From assembly GCF_002332255.1 (NCBI RefSeq), contig NZ_NRGW01000001.1:1116001-1180000 (forward strand): a stretch of DNA of 64,000 bases. The letters are read 5' to 3'. The stretch is from Halomonas sp. JB37 (GTDB taxonomy: Bacteria > Pseudomonadota > Gammaproteobacteria > Pseudomonadales > Halomonadaceae). Shown one piece after another: positions 1 to 9,867 of this stretch. The translations under genes and the position numbers were made by a program. Each line of letters opens with the position of its first letter. Positions within the stretch are counted from its first letter, which is position 1. The notes under the pieces are model-generated. The model did no database searches. It was not told the origin of the DNA and was given only the letters and a program-made list of their open reading frames with translations.

Positions 1-1902
1 GCACGCATAGTGGCAGGGCAAGTTCCTGCAGCGCTAAAAGATGTTGAGCTACTGACCCTTGATTTAGGCGCCCTGCAGGCAGGCGCTGCCGTTAAAGGCG
101 AGTTTGAAAAGCGCCTGAAAGCAGTGATTGATGAGGTGAAAAACGCACCGCGCCCTACGCTGCTGTTTATTGATGAAGCGCACACGCTGATTGGTGCCGG
201 TAATCAGGAAGGCGGCGGTGATGCGGCCAACTTACTCAAGCCTGCGCTGGCGCGCGGCGAGCTGCGCACCATTGCCGCGACCACGTGGCGTGAATACAAA
301 AAGTACTTCGAAAAAGACCCCGCGCTTTCAAGGCGCTTCCAGCCTATAGCGCTCTCTGAGCCGAGCGTGGAGCAGGCGCTGGTGATTCTGCGCGGCCTGC
401 GAGATGTTTATGAGCGTGCCCATGGGGTTCTGATTGGCGACAGCGGTTTGCGCGCCGCCGCGGCACTGTCGGCCCGCTACTTGGCCGGGCGGCAGCTGCC
501 GGACAAAGCGATCGACGTGCTGGATACCGCCTGCACGCGATTAGCACAGGCGTTAGACACGCCGCCGCGCAGGCTTAGCCATCTACAAAGCGAGCACACC
601 GCCGCATTGCGTGAGCGCGACCAGCTCGAGCGTGAGCGACTGTTGGGTCGCGAGCCCGATAGCGAAAACCATCACGTATTAACGGAGCGCCTAGTCAAGC
701 TTGAGCAGGAGCTAGCAAGCCTGGAAGCCGCCTGGCAGGCGCAGCGTGAGTGTGTTGATGCGATTGTTGCGATGCATCGCCAGTTGCTAGATGCCACCAA
801 TAGCGATGCGCTGGATCAACTGCCTGAAGGCATTCATCAGGCGCTGGCCGAGCGTGAACAGCAGCTGACGCAGCTGCAAGAAACCTTTGCGCTGGTTAAT
901 CCTAGCGTTGAAGAAGCACAGATTGCCCAGGTGATCGGCGACTGGACAGGCGTCCCGGTAGAGCGCATGACCAGTGATGAGCTAACGCGGCTTACCGAAC
1001 TGCCTACTTATCTAGGGGAATTAATCCAGGGCCAAAGCAGCGCGGTAGAGCGCATTCACCGCCATCTGCTGACTGCCCGTGCGGATCTACGTCGGCCAGG
1101 GCGGCCCTTGGGCGCCTTTTTATTGGTGGGCCCCAGCGGGGTCGGTAAGACTGAAACCGTGGTGCAGATTGCCGATCAGCTGTATGGCGGGCGCCAGTTT
1201 CTGACCACTATCAATATGTCCGAATACCAAGAGAAGCATACCGTTTCTCGGCTAATTGGCTCACCGCCTGGCTATGTGGGCTTTGGCGAGGGCGGCCTAT
1301 TGACCGAGGCGATCCGCCAGCGGCCTTACTCGGTGGTGCTGCTGGACGAAGTCGAAAAAGCGCACCCCGATGTGTTGAACCTTTTCTATCAAGCGTTCGA
1401 TAAAGGTGAGCTGGCCGACGGAGAAGGGCGCTTAATCGACTGTAAAAACGTGCTCTTTTTCATGACCTCGAACCTTGGCTATGAGGTCATTGTCCGCCAC
1501 GGCGACAACGCTGCTCAGCTTGATGCAGCGCTTTATCCCGTGCTGGCTGAGTTCTTCAAGCCCGCACTTCTCGCCCGTATGGAAGTGGTGCCTTATCTAC
1601 CGCTAGACGGCGATACGCTGCGCGATATCGCCAAAGCCAAGCTGCACACGCTGGCAACACGCATTCGCGAACGCCACAGGCATGCGGATGTAGCGCTGGA
1701 TGACACCCTGGTTGATGCAATTTGTCAGCGCGCCACCCGCAGTGAAAACGGCGCGCGCATGCTGGAGTCGGTGATTGACGGTGAGCTGCTTCCGCCGCTG
1801 TCGCGTGCCTTGCTCGAACGCATGGCGCGTCGCGAACAGGTGACCCGCGTTGCGCTGGGTGTCGATGCTGAACTGGGCACCTTTACCGCGGAGGTTGCGT
1901 AA
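1..1902 (+). CDS. clpV: T6SS ClpV/TssH ATPase, 5'-truncated by window edge
   Basis: AAA+ unfoldase that disassembles contracted T6SS sheaths (TssB/TssC) in the cytoplasm. The frame is open to base 1, so the N domain and the first Walker A lie outside the window. Visible are the first Walker B (FIDEAHTLIGAG), a short middle coiled-coil domain (about 570-900), and the whole second AAA+ module with Walker A GPSGVGKTET near 1130 and Walker [12 protein letters not shown] near 1335. The sequence around GALQAGAAVKGEFEKRL and the DWTGVPVERM linker are of ClpV type rather than ClpB type; a true clpB lies at 38185. It is followed after 4 bases by the sigma-54 regulator, as in vas-type T6SS clusters. 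A GTG at 10 is internal and not the start. Confidence 0.93.
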   Translation, partial: ARIVAGQVPAALKDVELLTLDLGALQAGAAVKGEFEKRLKAVIDEVKNAPRPTLLFIDEAHTLIGAGNQEGGGDAANLLKPALARGELRTIAATTWREYKKYFEKDPALSRRFQPIALSEPSVEQALVILRGLRDVYERAHGVLIGDSGLRAAAALSARYLAGRQLPDKAIDVLDTACTRLAQALDTPPRRLSHLQSEHTAALRERDQLERERLLGREPDSENHHVLTERLVKLEQELASLEAAWQAQRECVDAIVAMHRQLLDATNSDALDQLPEGIHQALAEREQQLTQLQETFALVNPSVEEAQIAQVIGDWTGVPVERMTSDELTRLTELPTYLGELIQGQSSAVERIHRHLLTARADLRRPGRPLGAFLLVGPSGVGKTETVVQIADQLYGGRQFLTTINMSEYQEKHTVSRLIGSPPGYVGFGEGGLLTEAIRQRPYSVVLLDEVEKAHPDVLNLFYQAFDKGELADGEGRLIDCKNVLFFMTSNLGYEVIVRHGDNAAQLDAALYPVLAEFFKPALLARMEVVPYLPLDGDTLRDIAKAKLHTLATRIRERHRHADVALDDTLVDAICQRATRSENGARMLESVIDGELLPPLSRALLERMARREQVTRVALGVDAELGTFTAEVA

Positions 1903-1906
1903 CTTC

Positions 1907-3457
1907 ATGACGCTGCTAGCCGCAATGCCGATTGCATTAACCCTAGTAGAGAGTGCTAACGCAGAGGCGTTGCGCGCGCGAGCAGCAACGCTGGTGCGTG
2001 ATGGTCTGGGCCTGGATGGCGCAGAATGCCTCTATGTAGAGGGCAGCGGCCGCTGGCTGGGGCGTGACGGCGATGCAGCGCAGTTCGATTGCAGTGATTT
2101 TAGCCATCCCTACGCCCACGTTATTCGTAGCGGTAAAGCGCTAACGCTCAGCGTGGGGGACGCACGCACGCGCTTGGATCACCGCGCGTTTCAAACGCAA
2201 GTGGCGCGCTTAGCGGCGAATAAATGCCTCCAAGTGCGGCCACTACGGGCAATAGATGGTGATCAAGAGTGGCTGGGTGTGCTGATGATGATCGGCGAGC
2301 GGGACGCTCTCACCGCGCTTAATGACGAGCCCGGCATGGCCGCTTTTGAAGCATTGCTATGCAGGCTGTGGGCACGGCTTTCGAGAGAGCAGGGCGAGCG
2401 GCATCGTACGCGCGCGCTGCGTGATTCCCTCGCCAAACTTAACGACGGTGCCCGGCGCCAGACGCTGGCAGATCAGCTAGCAGAAGACCTGCTGGGGCAG
2501 TCGATGGCTATGCACACGCTGCGCCGACAAGTGGTTAGAGCAGCAGAAACTAATCTGGCCGTGTTGCTGCAAGGCGAAACCGGGACGGGTAAAGATCGTG
2601 TGGCACGTGCCCTGCACCAGCTTTCGGCGCGCTCAAAAGGCCCGTTTATGGCGATTAACTGCGCTGCCATTCCCGAGGCGCTGCTGGAGTCTGAGCTGTT
2701 CGGCCATTCCAAAGGAGCATTTTCAGGCGCGGACCAGGCCCAGGAAGGGCTGATTAGCCAAGCCGACGGCGGCACGCTGTTTCTGGATGAAGTGGGTGAT
2801 ATGCCGCTGGCGCTGCAGGCCAAGCTGCTGCGCGTGCTGGAAAGCGGCCGGTATCGTCCTTTGGGGGCGAGCGAAGAACGCTGCGCCGATTTACGCATAG
2901 TGTCTGCAACCCATCAGCCGCTTCGCGAGCATATCCGCGCGCAGCAGTTTCGCGCCGACCTTTACTACCGGCTCGGCCAGTTCCCGTTGACCCTGCCCCC
3001 GCTTGCCGAACGGCGCGATGACATCGCTCAGCTGGCGCAATCGTTTATCACCGATTTCTGCCAGCGTGAAGAGCGTGTCGAAATGGGTATTACGCCCGCG
3101 GCGCTGCGCTTACTGCACGGTCGCGATTACCCTGGCAACGTACGCGAGTTAAAAAACCTCATCGACTACGCCTGCGCTATGACCGCGCAAGGCACTGATA
3201 TTGATGCCTACGTGCTGCCAGGAGAGCTTGATAATGACGCGCCCGTAAATACGACTCTGCCGACCAGCGGTGGCGCGTACGCGTTGCCGGACAGTATTGA
3301 CGATTTGCGCCAGGCGCTGCGGGACGTTGAGTCCGACATTATTCGTCAGCGGTTGCTGCACTTTGGCGGCAACCGAGCACAAACCGCTGAAAGCCTTGGC
3401 TTACCTAAGCGAACGCTGGCGCACAAGTGCCAACTGCTAGAACTGGATACCAAATGA
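1907..3457 (+). CDS. vasH: Sigma-54-dependent T6SS regulator (VasH type)
   Basis: Bacterial enhancer-binding protein of 516 residues, expected to activate sigma-54 promoters of T6SS genes such as hcp operons. Residues 1 to about 180 form a GAF-like sensory region; the AAA+ domain has Walker A GETGTGKD (about 223-230), Walker B TLFLDEVGDM (about 290) and a C-terminal Fis-type helix-turn-helix (about 488-510). The sigma-54 contact loop reads GAFSGA (270-275) instead of the usual GAFTGA. ATG 1907 is chosen because it starts just after the clpV stop with a GGAG upstream; an in-frame start at 1850 would lie inside clpV. It overlaps the next gene by ATGA, so the two are probably translationally coupled. 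I saw no convincing sigma-54 promoter inside this window. Confidence 0.9.
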   Translation: MTLLAAMPIALTLVESANAEALRARAATLVRDGLGLDGAECLYVEGSGRWLGRDGDAAQFDCSDFSHPYAHVIRSGKALTLSVGDARTRLDHRAFQTQVARLAANKCLQVRPLRAIDGDQEWLGVLMMIGERDALTALNDEPGMAAFEALLCRLWARLSREQGERHRTRALRDSLAKLNDGARRQTLADQLAEDLLGQSMAMHTLRRQVVRAAETNLAVLLQGETGTGKDRVARALHQLSARSKGPFMAINCAAIPEALLESELFGHSKGAFSGADQAQEGLISQADGGTLFLDEVGDMPLALQAKLLRVLESGRYRPLGASEERCADLRIVSATHQPLREHIRAQQFRADLYYRLGQFPLTLPPLAERRDDIAQLAQSFITDFCQREERVEMGITPAALRLLHGRDYPGNVRELKNLIDYACAMTAQGTDIDAYVLPGELDNDAPVNTTLPTSGGAYALPDSIDDLRQALRDVESDIIRQRLLHFGGNRAQTAESLGLPKRTLAHKCQLLELDTK

Positions 3458-4119
3458 AAATGACCTTACTGACGCGCCAATGGTCATGCAGAGCGCTGCT
3501 CATTATAGGCGCTGGCAGTAGCCCAGGGCTGTACGCCGACGCGCACCAAGCAGGGCTAGAGAGCGTGTTGGATAACGCGCAGGCCTGTGCGGAAGAACCC
3601 TCGCGTTTAGATCGGCTCAGCTGCTACGACGACGTGTTTAAACCAACGCTGACCACGACAAACGATTCAGAGCTATCCGACCTGTGGTACGCCATTGAGC
3701 GCCAAGAGGCCGAGCGAGATACACAGGCGCTAGGGCTGATGGTGGAACAAGTCGGCGACGATGTGTTGATGAGCGTGCCTGCGTTGGGAACCACGCCGCC
3801 GCGCCCGGTGATGGTGATGGCCTGTGAGAAAGCGATCACTCGCTTCCAACTGCACATGCCTGAACCGGTCAACGCGGCTCGCGTTGATCTTCAGCTTTCG
3901 ACTAATACGGGCAGTATTCAGCAGCAGTGGCGTGCACGCGACGATGGCCATGTACTTAACGGCGGCCGAGGGCTACCCGCGATTGAGACGTTGCGACAGC
4001 TGCTTAACGCCAATGAGGTCACGCTGACGAGTGATGTCGCCGTGTTGAATGGTTTGCGTTTTGACATCACGGGCTTGCGCCAAGCCATTCAGCCCATGCG
4101 CGAAGCGTGCCGCTGGTAA
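3454..4119 (+). CDS. vasI: T6SS-associated periplasmic protein VasI
   Basis: 221-residue protein of the VasI family found in vas-type T6SS operons; its exact biochemical role is not settled. A hydrophobic N-terminal segment (about residues 10-28, ending near YADA) looks like a signal peptide, so a periplasmic location is likely. The mature part begins with a Cys-bearing stretch (QACAEEPSRLDRLSCYDDVF) typical of the family, and a second conserved Cys lies in VMACEKAITRFQL. The start is the ATG overlapping the vasH stop (ATGA); an upstream in-frame start at 3427 would lie within vasH. The gene sits between vasH and tssA, which supports the call. Confidence 0.82.
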   Translation: MKMTLLTRQWSCRALLIIGAGSSPGLYADAHQAGLESVLDNAQACAEEPSRLDRLSCYDDVFKPTLTTTNDSELSDLWYAIERQEAERDTQALGLMVEQVGDDVLMSVPALGTTPPRPVMVMACEKAITRFQLHMPEPVNAARVDLQLSTNTGSIQQQWRARDDGHVLNGGRGLPAIETLRQLLNANEVTLTSDVAVLNGLRFDITGLRQAIQPMREACRW

Positions 4120-4130
4120 GGGAGCCAACT

Positions 4131-5603
4131 ATGCGTATTACTGCCGTCGCTCATCTTGACCCCCTGTTGGCCCCGCTGGCTAACAATGCAGACGGGCAGC
4201 CTGTGGGGGAGTCGCTTGAGGAAACCAGCGACTACCTAGCCCTTGATGCTGAAATGATGAAAGTCGGCTCGCTGCAACATGCAAGTGTCGCGTGGGAAAG
4301 CGCTGAAACGCTGGCGATTCGCATGCTGAGCGAGCGCGGCAAAGACCTAAAAGTGCTAGGCCATTTGCTGCACTGCCTACAGCACGATGGCAATGGCGTG
4401 CGCTTTGCGCTGTCACTGCGCCTGTTAACGCATGCTCTGGAGCAGCCCTGGTGGGCGCATGCCTATCCCTTTAATGGCCCGCGGGGCGCCAAGCTGCGCC
4501 CGCGGCTGTTTCAGCAGTTTAGCCAGCGCAGCGTAAAGCTCGCCGCCGGGCTGGACTTTCATAATGCGGACGATGAGTTCGAGGCTTGCAATACAGCGCT
4601 AACGGAGCTGCAGGCACGCGTAGAGCAATACTCGCTACCCGGGCAAGCGCTGAATGAGTTAAGCCGCCAGCTCACTGCGCAGCGCCCTACTCAAACACCG
4701 TCTTCAGCCAATAGCGATAGCGCTACGCCACCGAGTGAGCGAAGCGAGACCGCGAGCAGCCAAGCAGGGCAGCAAGCGGCACCGACGGCTGAGGCGCCCG
4801 CGAAAGTGCCGGAACTGCGCTTAGAGGCGGGTAACGAGCGCTCGAATCGTCAGGCGCTGCTCAAGATGGCGGATTTTTTGACCGAGCAGGCCTCGGGGGA
4901 ACCGCTTGCTTACCGCCTTCGCCGCTACGCCGTGTGGAGTGCCATACAGGCGCTGCCTTCGGCTAAAGAAGGCGGGCGGACAGAGCTTGCGCCCGTTTCC
5001 GCCGACCGCATTGCCGGCTACCGAGAAGCCTTTGCGCGCGGCGGCGACAGCGACTTATGGCAGCGCATTGAAAATAGCCTAGCGGTTAGCCCCTATTGGC
5101 TAGAAGGCCATCGGCTGAGCGCTGGGATTGCCAAACAGCTGGGGCATCCGCGCTGCGCTGAGGCAATCCGTGATGAAGCGCAGCGCTTTGTGCAACGCCT
5201 GCCTGGCATTGAGGCGCTGACCTTTAATAACGGTGCGGCGTTCGTCGATGATGAGACACAGCGCTGGCTGCATAGCAGCGGAATGCCGGGTAGCGGCGGG
5301 GCCAGCAGTGGCGGTAATGATACTTGGCAGGCGGGTTTAGAAGAGGCTCGCGAGGAAATGGAAAGTGGCGATATGGGAGCGGCATTAAAAGTGCTTGATC
5401 AAGGCCTTAGCGCCGCCCGGTCGCCTCGTGAAAGCGCCTACTGGCGTTTAGCGAGTGCGGACCTTTTGCATGAAACCGGCCTGGAAAGCCTTGCGCAGCA
5501 GCACTACCGCACATTGCATCAAACCATCACCGAACTTGCGATGGAGCAGTGGGAACCATCGCTTGTGTCGCGTCTTCACGCGGCGGTTAAAGAAACGCAC
5601 TAA
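4131..5603 (+). CDS. tssA: T6SS baseplate/cap protein TssA (VasJ type)
   Basis: 490-residue TssA family protein with an N-terminal ImpA-like domain (about residues 10-160), a low-complexity Ser/Ala/Thr/Glu-rich linker (about 185-230) and a C-terminal helical domain of VasJ type. TssA proteins attach to the baseplate and coordinate tube and sheath assembly in the cytoplasm. The start at ATG 4131 has GGGAG seven bases upstream; a frame extension to 4107 overlaps vasI and has no better ribosome site. It lies between vasI and tssM, the usual vasI-vasJ-vasK order. The linker is poorly conserved in such proteins, so its composition is not informative. Confidence 0.88.
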   Translation: MRITAVAHLDPLLAPLANNADGQPVGESLEETSDYLALDAEMMKVGSLQHASVAWESAETLAIRMLSERGKDLKVLGHLLHCLQHDGNGVRFALSLRLLTHALEQPWWAHAYPFNGPRGAKLRPRLFQQFSQRSVKLAAGLDFHNADDEFEACNTALTELQARVEQYSLPGQALNELSRQLTAQRPTQTPSSANSDSATPPSERSETASSQAGQQAAPTAEAPAKVPELRLEAGNERSNRQALLKMADFLTEQASGEPLAYRLRRYAVWSAIQALPSAKEGGRTELAPVSADRIAGYREAFARGGDSDLWQRIENSLAVSPYWLEGHRLSAGIAKQLGHPRCAEAIRDEAQRFVQRLPGIEALTFNNGAAFVDDETQRWLHSSGMPGSGGASSGGNDTWQAGLEEAREEMESGDMGAALKVLDQGLSAARSPRESAYWRLASADLLHETGLESLAQQHYRTLHQTITELAMEQWEPSLVSRLHAAVKETH

Positions 5604-5642
5604 ACAATATTCATCAGTAACAGGGACGAGGGATAAAGGCTA

Positions 5643-8600
5643 ATGTGGTCAACATTAACATCAAAGCTGAGCCGCTGGGTGCCTGGCTTGTCGCGGGCAC
5701 AAACAGCGAAAAACCGTGCCAATGCGCATGGTAATAAAGCGAAAGGGCTATTGCGGATCTCAACACTGCTGTGGGCGGTGCTGCTCATCGTATTGCTGGT
5801 CGCTATTTGGTGGCTGGGGCCGGGTTGGGAAATACGCGACGTCATGCCGCTTGCTCCGTTAACTAACCGCCTGTTGGCAACGCTGGCCGTCGTCACTCTT
5901 ATTGCTGTGATCTGGGGTGTCCGCTTAGCGCGCCGGCTGCGCACCCTGGATGAAGAGCGTGAGCACGAAGACGCTCGCCAGCAAGATCCGATTATGTCGC
6001 AGGTGGAGCGACAAGAAGCGTCGCTCGACAGCGTGTTGACTGAGATTACGTCGAGCCTAGGCGGTGGCCATAACAGCCGTTATCGCCTGCCTTGGTACCT
6101 GGTGATGGGGGTCGAAAATGCGGGCAAAACCAGCCTGATCAATCGCTCCGGCCAAACCTTTGCGCTGACCCACGTGATGAAAGCATCCGGGCAGAGTAGT
6201 AAGCAGGGCCAGCTTGGCTTTGACTGGTGGATTGGCGATAAAGCGGTGCTGATTGACCCTGATGGTGAGCTGCTAACGCAAGGCGCTATGGAGGGCGGTG
6301 AGCCTCAAGAGCTACAGCGCAGGCTGTGGGATCATTTTGTCGATTGGCTTGAGCGCAATCGTGCCCAGCGGCCGTTAGATGGCGTTGTACTGGTGCTGGA
6401 TCTAGCCCGTTTAAGCCACGCCCAAGTGGCGGTGCGCAAAGCCTATGCCGCGCTGTTGCGAAGCCGCTTACGTGAATTAATGGAGCGTCACGGCACCCGG
6501 CTACCGGTTTACGTCACGTTTAGCAAAATGGACTTGCTGCACGGCTTTGACGACTTTTTCCGCCACTATTCCCGCGCAGCCCGCCGTGCGCCGCTTGGCT
6601 TTACCTTTTCAGCGGCTTCGATGGACACGCCCGGAAAATGGGAGTCTGAGTTCGAAGCTGATTATGATGCCATGCTGGCACGCTTGAACCAGCATATGCC
6701 AACCATGCTTTCCGAGTGCCGCGACCGCGATGAGCGTGAGTCAGTATTCCGGTTTGTACGTCAGTTAGCGGGGCTGCGCGATGTGCTGTTCGGCTTTCTG
6801 GCCGAGGCGCTGTCGAGCGATCGCTTCTCAACGGCGGCGATGGTGCGCGGCACTTATTTTACCTCGGTTTATCAGCAGGGCGTGCCGGAAGACCCGTTTG
6901 TTGATGCCGCCGCGCGCCGCTACGGCATGGGCGATACCGTGCAGCCTGCGCACAGGGCCACCCGCAGCGCGCTTTATTTCACCGAAGAGCTGTTTGATAA
7001 AGTTATTTATCCCGAGGCAGGCTTAGCAGGCGATAACGCCCGTGTGACTCAGCGTCGACGTCGGGCGCGCAATGTCAGCCTAGCTGCTTGCTTGATTATG
7101 GGCGTTGGGCTGGTCGGTGGCTGGGCGCATTTCTATCAAAAGAACAGTGTCTCTCTCGCCGCAGTAGAAGAGCGGGCGGCAACGTTTTTAGCCACTCAGC
7201 CTGAGGCTTTCCAAAGCGACGATCCCAGCGGCTATGAGTTTTTAGAACCGCTGGACAGGCTGCGCTATGCGCTGGAAACCTTCTCCGAATACCGTACGCA
7301 CACGCCTTATCTCGCCGATATGGGGCTTTATCAAGGGCATATCATTGGCGCCCAGGTTGAACGTGCCTATCTGGCGATGCTGGAAAATCAGTTCCTGCCG
7401 GCATTAATGATCGGCATCGTAGACGACATGAATCGCTCCGAGGAAGGCAGTAACGCGAAATTAGCGCTACTGCGCGTGCTGCGCATGATGTCAGACGCCA
7501 GTGGCCGCCAGCCTGAGCGGGTAGAGCGCTTTATGGCGCAGCGCTGGCAGGGTTACTTTCCTCAGCAGGGCGATGTCCAAGAGCGCCTGTTGACACACCT
7601 TGACTACGCGTTGATACATAGCGATCTAAAGGGGCATATTGCTGACGGTCAGCAGCGCGCCCAGCAGGCCATGGCACCGCTTCAAGGCAGCATCGACGCT
7701 GCACAGCAAGAGCTTTCTCGTCAGCCGATTGATGAGCGGGTGTATACGTCCTTGAAAGTCGCCGGTAGCCGCCAAGGTGAACCGCTTGACCTGCGTCGTA
7801 GCGTCGGCACGCTGTTCAATACGGTATTTATGGCGCGCAATGACCAGGCTGAGTACGTGCAGCTGCCTCACTTGGTGACCCGCGACGGCTTCGAGAACTA
7901 CTTTCTACAAGAGCTTGATCGAGCCACAGAGCTTGCGCTAATCGACGTGTGGGTGTTGGGCCAGCGCGATAACATCAACTTTAGCGAAGCCGATAAACAG
8001 CAGCTGCAAACGGCGCTGCGCGAATACTACGTGAGTGACTATCACGTTAGCTGGCGCGATGCCTTGCGCAATACGCAGCTGGTGCCCTTGCCGGACATTC
8101 ATCAGGCCATCGTGGTGGCGGATGCGCTGGTGGGCTCACAGCGCCCATTAGACAGGTTGTTGAATGCCGTTGAACGTAATACCAGCCTCTATCCTGAACT
8201 GCCCGAGGATGACGAACAGGCCCGCGCAGCGCTGCGCGAATCTCAGCGATACCAGCTAGCGCTGGCCATTGAGGAGCCCTTTACGCCGATTAACCAGCTC
8301 AGCCAGGCGCGTAATGACAATCCCTCGTCGCTTGAGGAAATTAAGGTAGCGGTCACTGAGCTGCGCAACTACTTGCAGGAAATTGAAGAGTCGAGCGATG
8401 CAGAGCGTGCCGCCTTTATGACTGTGCGTGATCGGCTTTCACTACGCGGTAACGACCCCATCTACAATCTACAGCGCATTGCCGAAAACACGCCGCAGCC
8501 GGTAGGCCGCATGCTGCATGATTTGGCTGATCAGAGCTGGCAGCTAATGATGGTGAGTGCCACGCGTCATTTAGAACACCTCTGGCTGGATGAAGTGGTC

Positions 8601-9293
8601 GCGCCTTATCAAGAGCGACTAGCCGGCCGCTACCCGCTTGCCCCTAGCGCCACCAGTGAAGTAGCGCTTAGCGACTTTGAAGACTTCTTTGCCCCCAGCG
8701 GCACCTTAGATGCTTTTTATGAAGAGAGCTTAAAGCCCTTTATTGAAGGCGCGCCCGAGTACTTAGTTGATGCTGACGGTAATTCGCTACTGCGCGATAG
8801 CCTGCACACCGCCGTTCAACAGGCTGAGCAAATTCGTCGCGCCTACTTTAGCCGCGACGGCGCGCTGGATGTGGAGTTCGCCCTAGAGCCGGTGAGCTTA
8901 AGTCCAGACAAGCGTCGCAGTGTGATCAGCGTGGACGGCCAACTGATCGAATACGCCCACAGCGCCAGCCAGCGTGTTTCGATGATTTGGCCCAATACTT
9001 TACGCGGTGGCAATGAAAGTCGCGTCACCATGGTGCCTAGTGAAATCAACCGCTCTCCGCGCAGCGTGACTCAAGACGGCGCCTGGGCCTGGTTCCGGCT
9101 GTTAGAACAAGCCGATATCACCAGTGTCAGCGAGCGGGAGCTGGAACTGCGCTTCAACGTCGATGGCGGCTCGATGCGTTATCGCCTGTTTGCTAACGGC
9201 TCAGCCAACCCCTTTACGCGCCCGCTAGCGGCGGGCTTCCAGTTGCCAGCGGCGCTCTACGCCGAGCGAGGCAGCAATGCTGACCAAACTTAA
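5643..9293 (+). CDS. tssM: T6SS inner-membrane complex protein TssM (IcmF/VasK)
   Basis: 1216-residue IcmF family protein that, with TssL and TssJ, forms the trans-envelope complex. It has two N-terminal membrane segments (about 40-58 and 77-95), a cytoplasmic NTPase-like domain with an intact Walker A (GVENAGKT, 156-163) and a likely Walker B (GVVLVLDLARL), and a third membrane helix (about 477-498). A long periplasmic domain runs to the C terminus. Length and layout match full-length TssM. ATG 5643 follows GGGACGAGGG. The 3' end overlaps the next gene by 17 bases. TssL and TssJ are not in this window and probably lie upstream of clpV. Confidence 0.95.
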   Translation: MWSTLTSKLSRWVPGLSRAQTAKNRANAHGNKAKGLLRISTLLWAVLLIVLLVAIWWLGPGWEIRDVMPLAPLTNRLLATLAVVTLIAVIWGVRLARRLRTLDEEREHEDARQQDPIMSQVERQEASLDSVLTEITSSLGGGHNSRYRLPWYLVMGVENAGKTSLINRSGQTFALTHVMKASGQSSKQGQLGFDWWIGDKAVLIDPDGELLTQGAMEGGEPQELQRRLWDHFVDWLERNRAQRPLDGVVLVLDLARLSHAQVAVRKAYAALLRSRLRELMERHGTRLPVYVTFSKMDLLHGFDDFFRHYSRAARRAPLGFTFSAASMDTPGKWESEFEADYDAMLARLNQHMPTMLSECRDRDERESVFRFVRQLAGLRDVLFGFLAEALSSDRFSTAAMVRGTYFTSVYQQGVPEDPFVDAAARRYGMGDTVQPAHRATRSALYFTEELFDKVIYPEAGLAGDNARVTQRRRRARNVSLAACLIMGVGLVGGWAHFYQKNSVSLAAVEERAATFLATQPEAFQSDDPSGYEFLEPLDRLRYALETFSEYRTHTPYLADMGLYQGHIIGAQVERAYLAMLENQFLPALMIGIVDDMNRSEEGSNAKLALLRVLRMMSDASGRQPERVERFMAQRWQGYFPQQGDVQERLLTHLDYALIHSDLKGHIADGQQRAQQAMAPLQGSIDAAQQELSRQPIDERVYTSLKVAGSRQGEPLDLRRSVGTLFNTVFMARNDQAEYVQLPHLVTRDGFENYFLQELDRATELALIDVWVLGQRDNINFSEADKQQLQTALREYYVSDYHVSWRDALRNTQLVPLPDIHQAIVVADALVGSQRPLDRLLNAVERNTSLYPELPEDDEQARAALRESQRYQLALAIEEPFTPINQLSQARNDNPSSLEEIKVAVTELRNYLQEIEESSDAERAAFMTVRDRLSLRGNDPIYNLQRIAENTPQPVGRMLHDLADQSWQLMMVSATRHLEHLWLDEVVAPYQERLAGRYPLAPSATSEVALSDFEDFFAPSGTLDAFYEESLKPFIEGAPEYLVDADGNSLLRDSLHTAVQQAEQIRRAYFSRDGALDVEFALEPVSLSPDKRRSVISVDGQLIEYAHSASQRVSMIWPNTLRGGNESRVTMVPSEINRSPRSVTQDGAWAWFRLLEQADITSVSERELELRFNVDGGSMRYRLFANGSANPFTRPLAAGFQLPAALYAERGSNADQT

Positions 9294-9867
9294 GCAACTG
9301 TTTAGCGCCGGCACGTCTCAGCCTACGACGCGCCATAAGCGTCAGAGCAGCGTGAAGCGCGCCCGCCCGCTAGTGGAGGCGCGCAGCGAGGACATCGACA
9401 GTTTTATTGAAGCGGTCTACCACGCGGATGCCAAAGGGCACTCACCGTGGGTGCTAAAAGATAAAAGCGTGCTGGAAACGCTGCGTCGGGCGCTGGAATT
9501 TACCGTTCACCGCGGCCTGTGGCTACAGCGCGACGAAGGTAAGGTCGCGCATTGGCAGGGCCGACTGCTGGCACTACGCCATGGCGACGGACCGCCGTTA
9601 GGCATGGTGCTGGCCTGTCGCCCTGACGATGAGGCTGCCTGGCAGCTGCGCTTTTTCTACATCAGCCAAGAGTGGAAAGGCAGCGGCCATGGCACCCGCT
9701 TACTCATGGCCGTGCGCCGCAGCCTCAGCGGTGTACCGCTGCAGACACGCCTGCCGTTGGTGTGCCACTCGGCCATCGATAGCCTGGAAGCCGCCGGCTT
9801 TACTCGCCAATACGTTGATGCCTTTGAGGTCGCCAGCTACGAAGCGCCCGCAAAGTGGGACGAATAA
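9277..9867 (+). CDS. GNAT-fold N-acetyltransferase-like protein in T6SS operon
   Basis: 196-residue protein. Residues about 100-170 look like a GNAT acetyltransferase, with an acyl-CoA-binding type motif (EWKGSGHGTRLL, about 132-143) preceded by a beta-strand-like FFYIS. The first 35 residues are basic and likely flexible. It starts inside tssM (17-base overlap, GAGG six bases before ATG), so it is translationally coupled to the secretion machine. I do not recognise it as a standard Tss or Tag protein. Its substrate is unknown; a role in modifying a T6SS component or effector is only inferred from position. The last codons and stop form the first unit of the 13-bp tandem repeat that follows. 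Confidence 0.65.
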   Translation: MLTKLKQLFSAGTSQPTTRHKRQSSVKRARPLVEARSEDIDSFIEAVYHADAKGHSPWVLKDKSVLETLRRALEFTVHRGLWLQRDEGKVAHWQGRLLALRHGDGPPLGMVLACRPDDEAAWQLRFFYISQEWKGSGHGTRLLMAVRRSLSGVPLQTRLPLVCHSAIDSLEAAGFTRQYVDAFEVASYEAPAKWDE

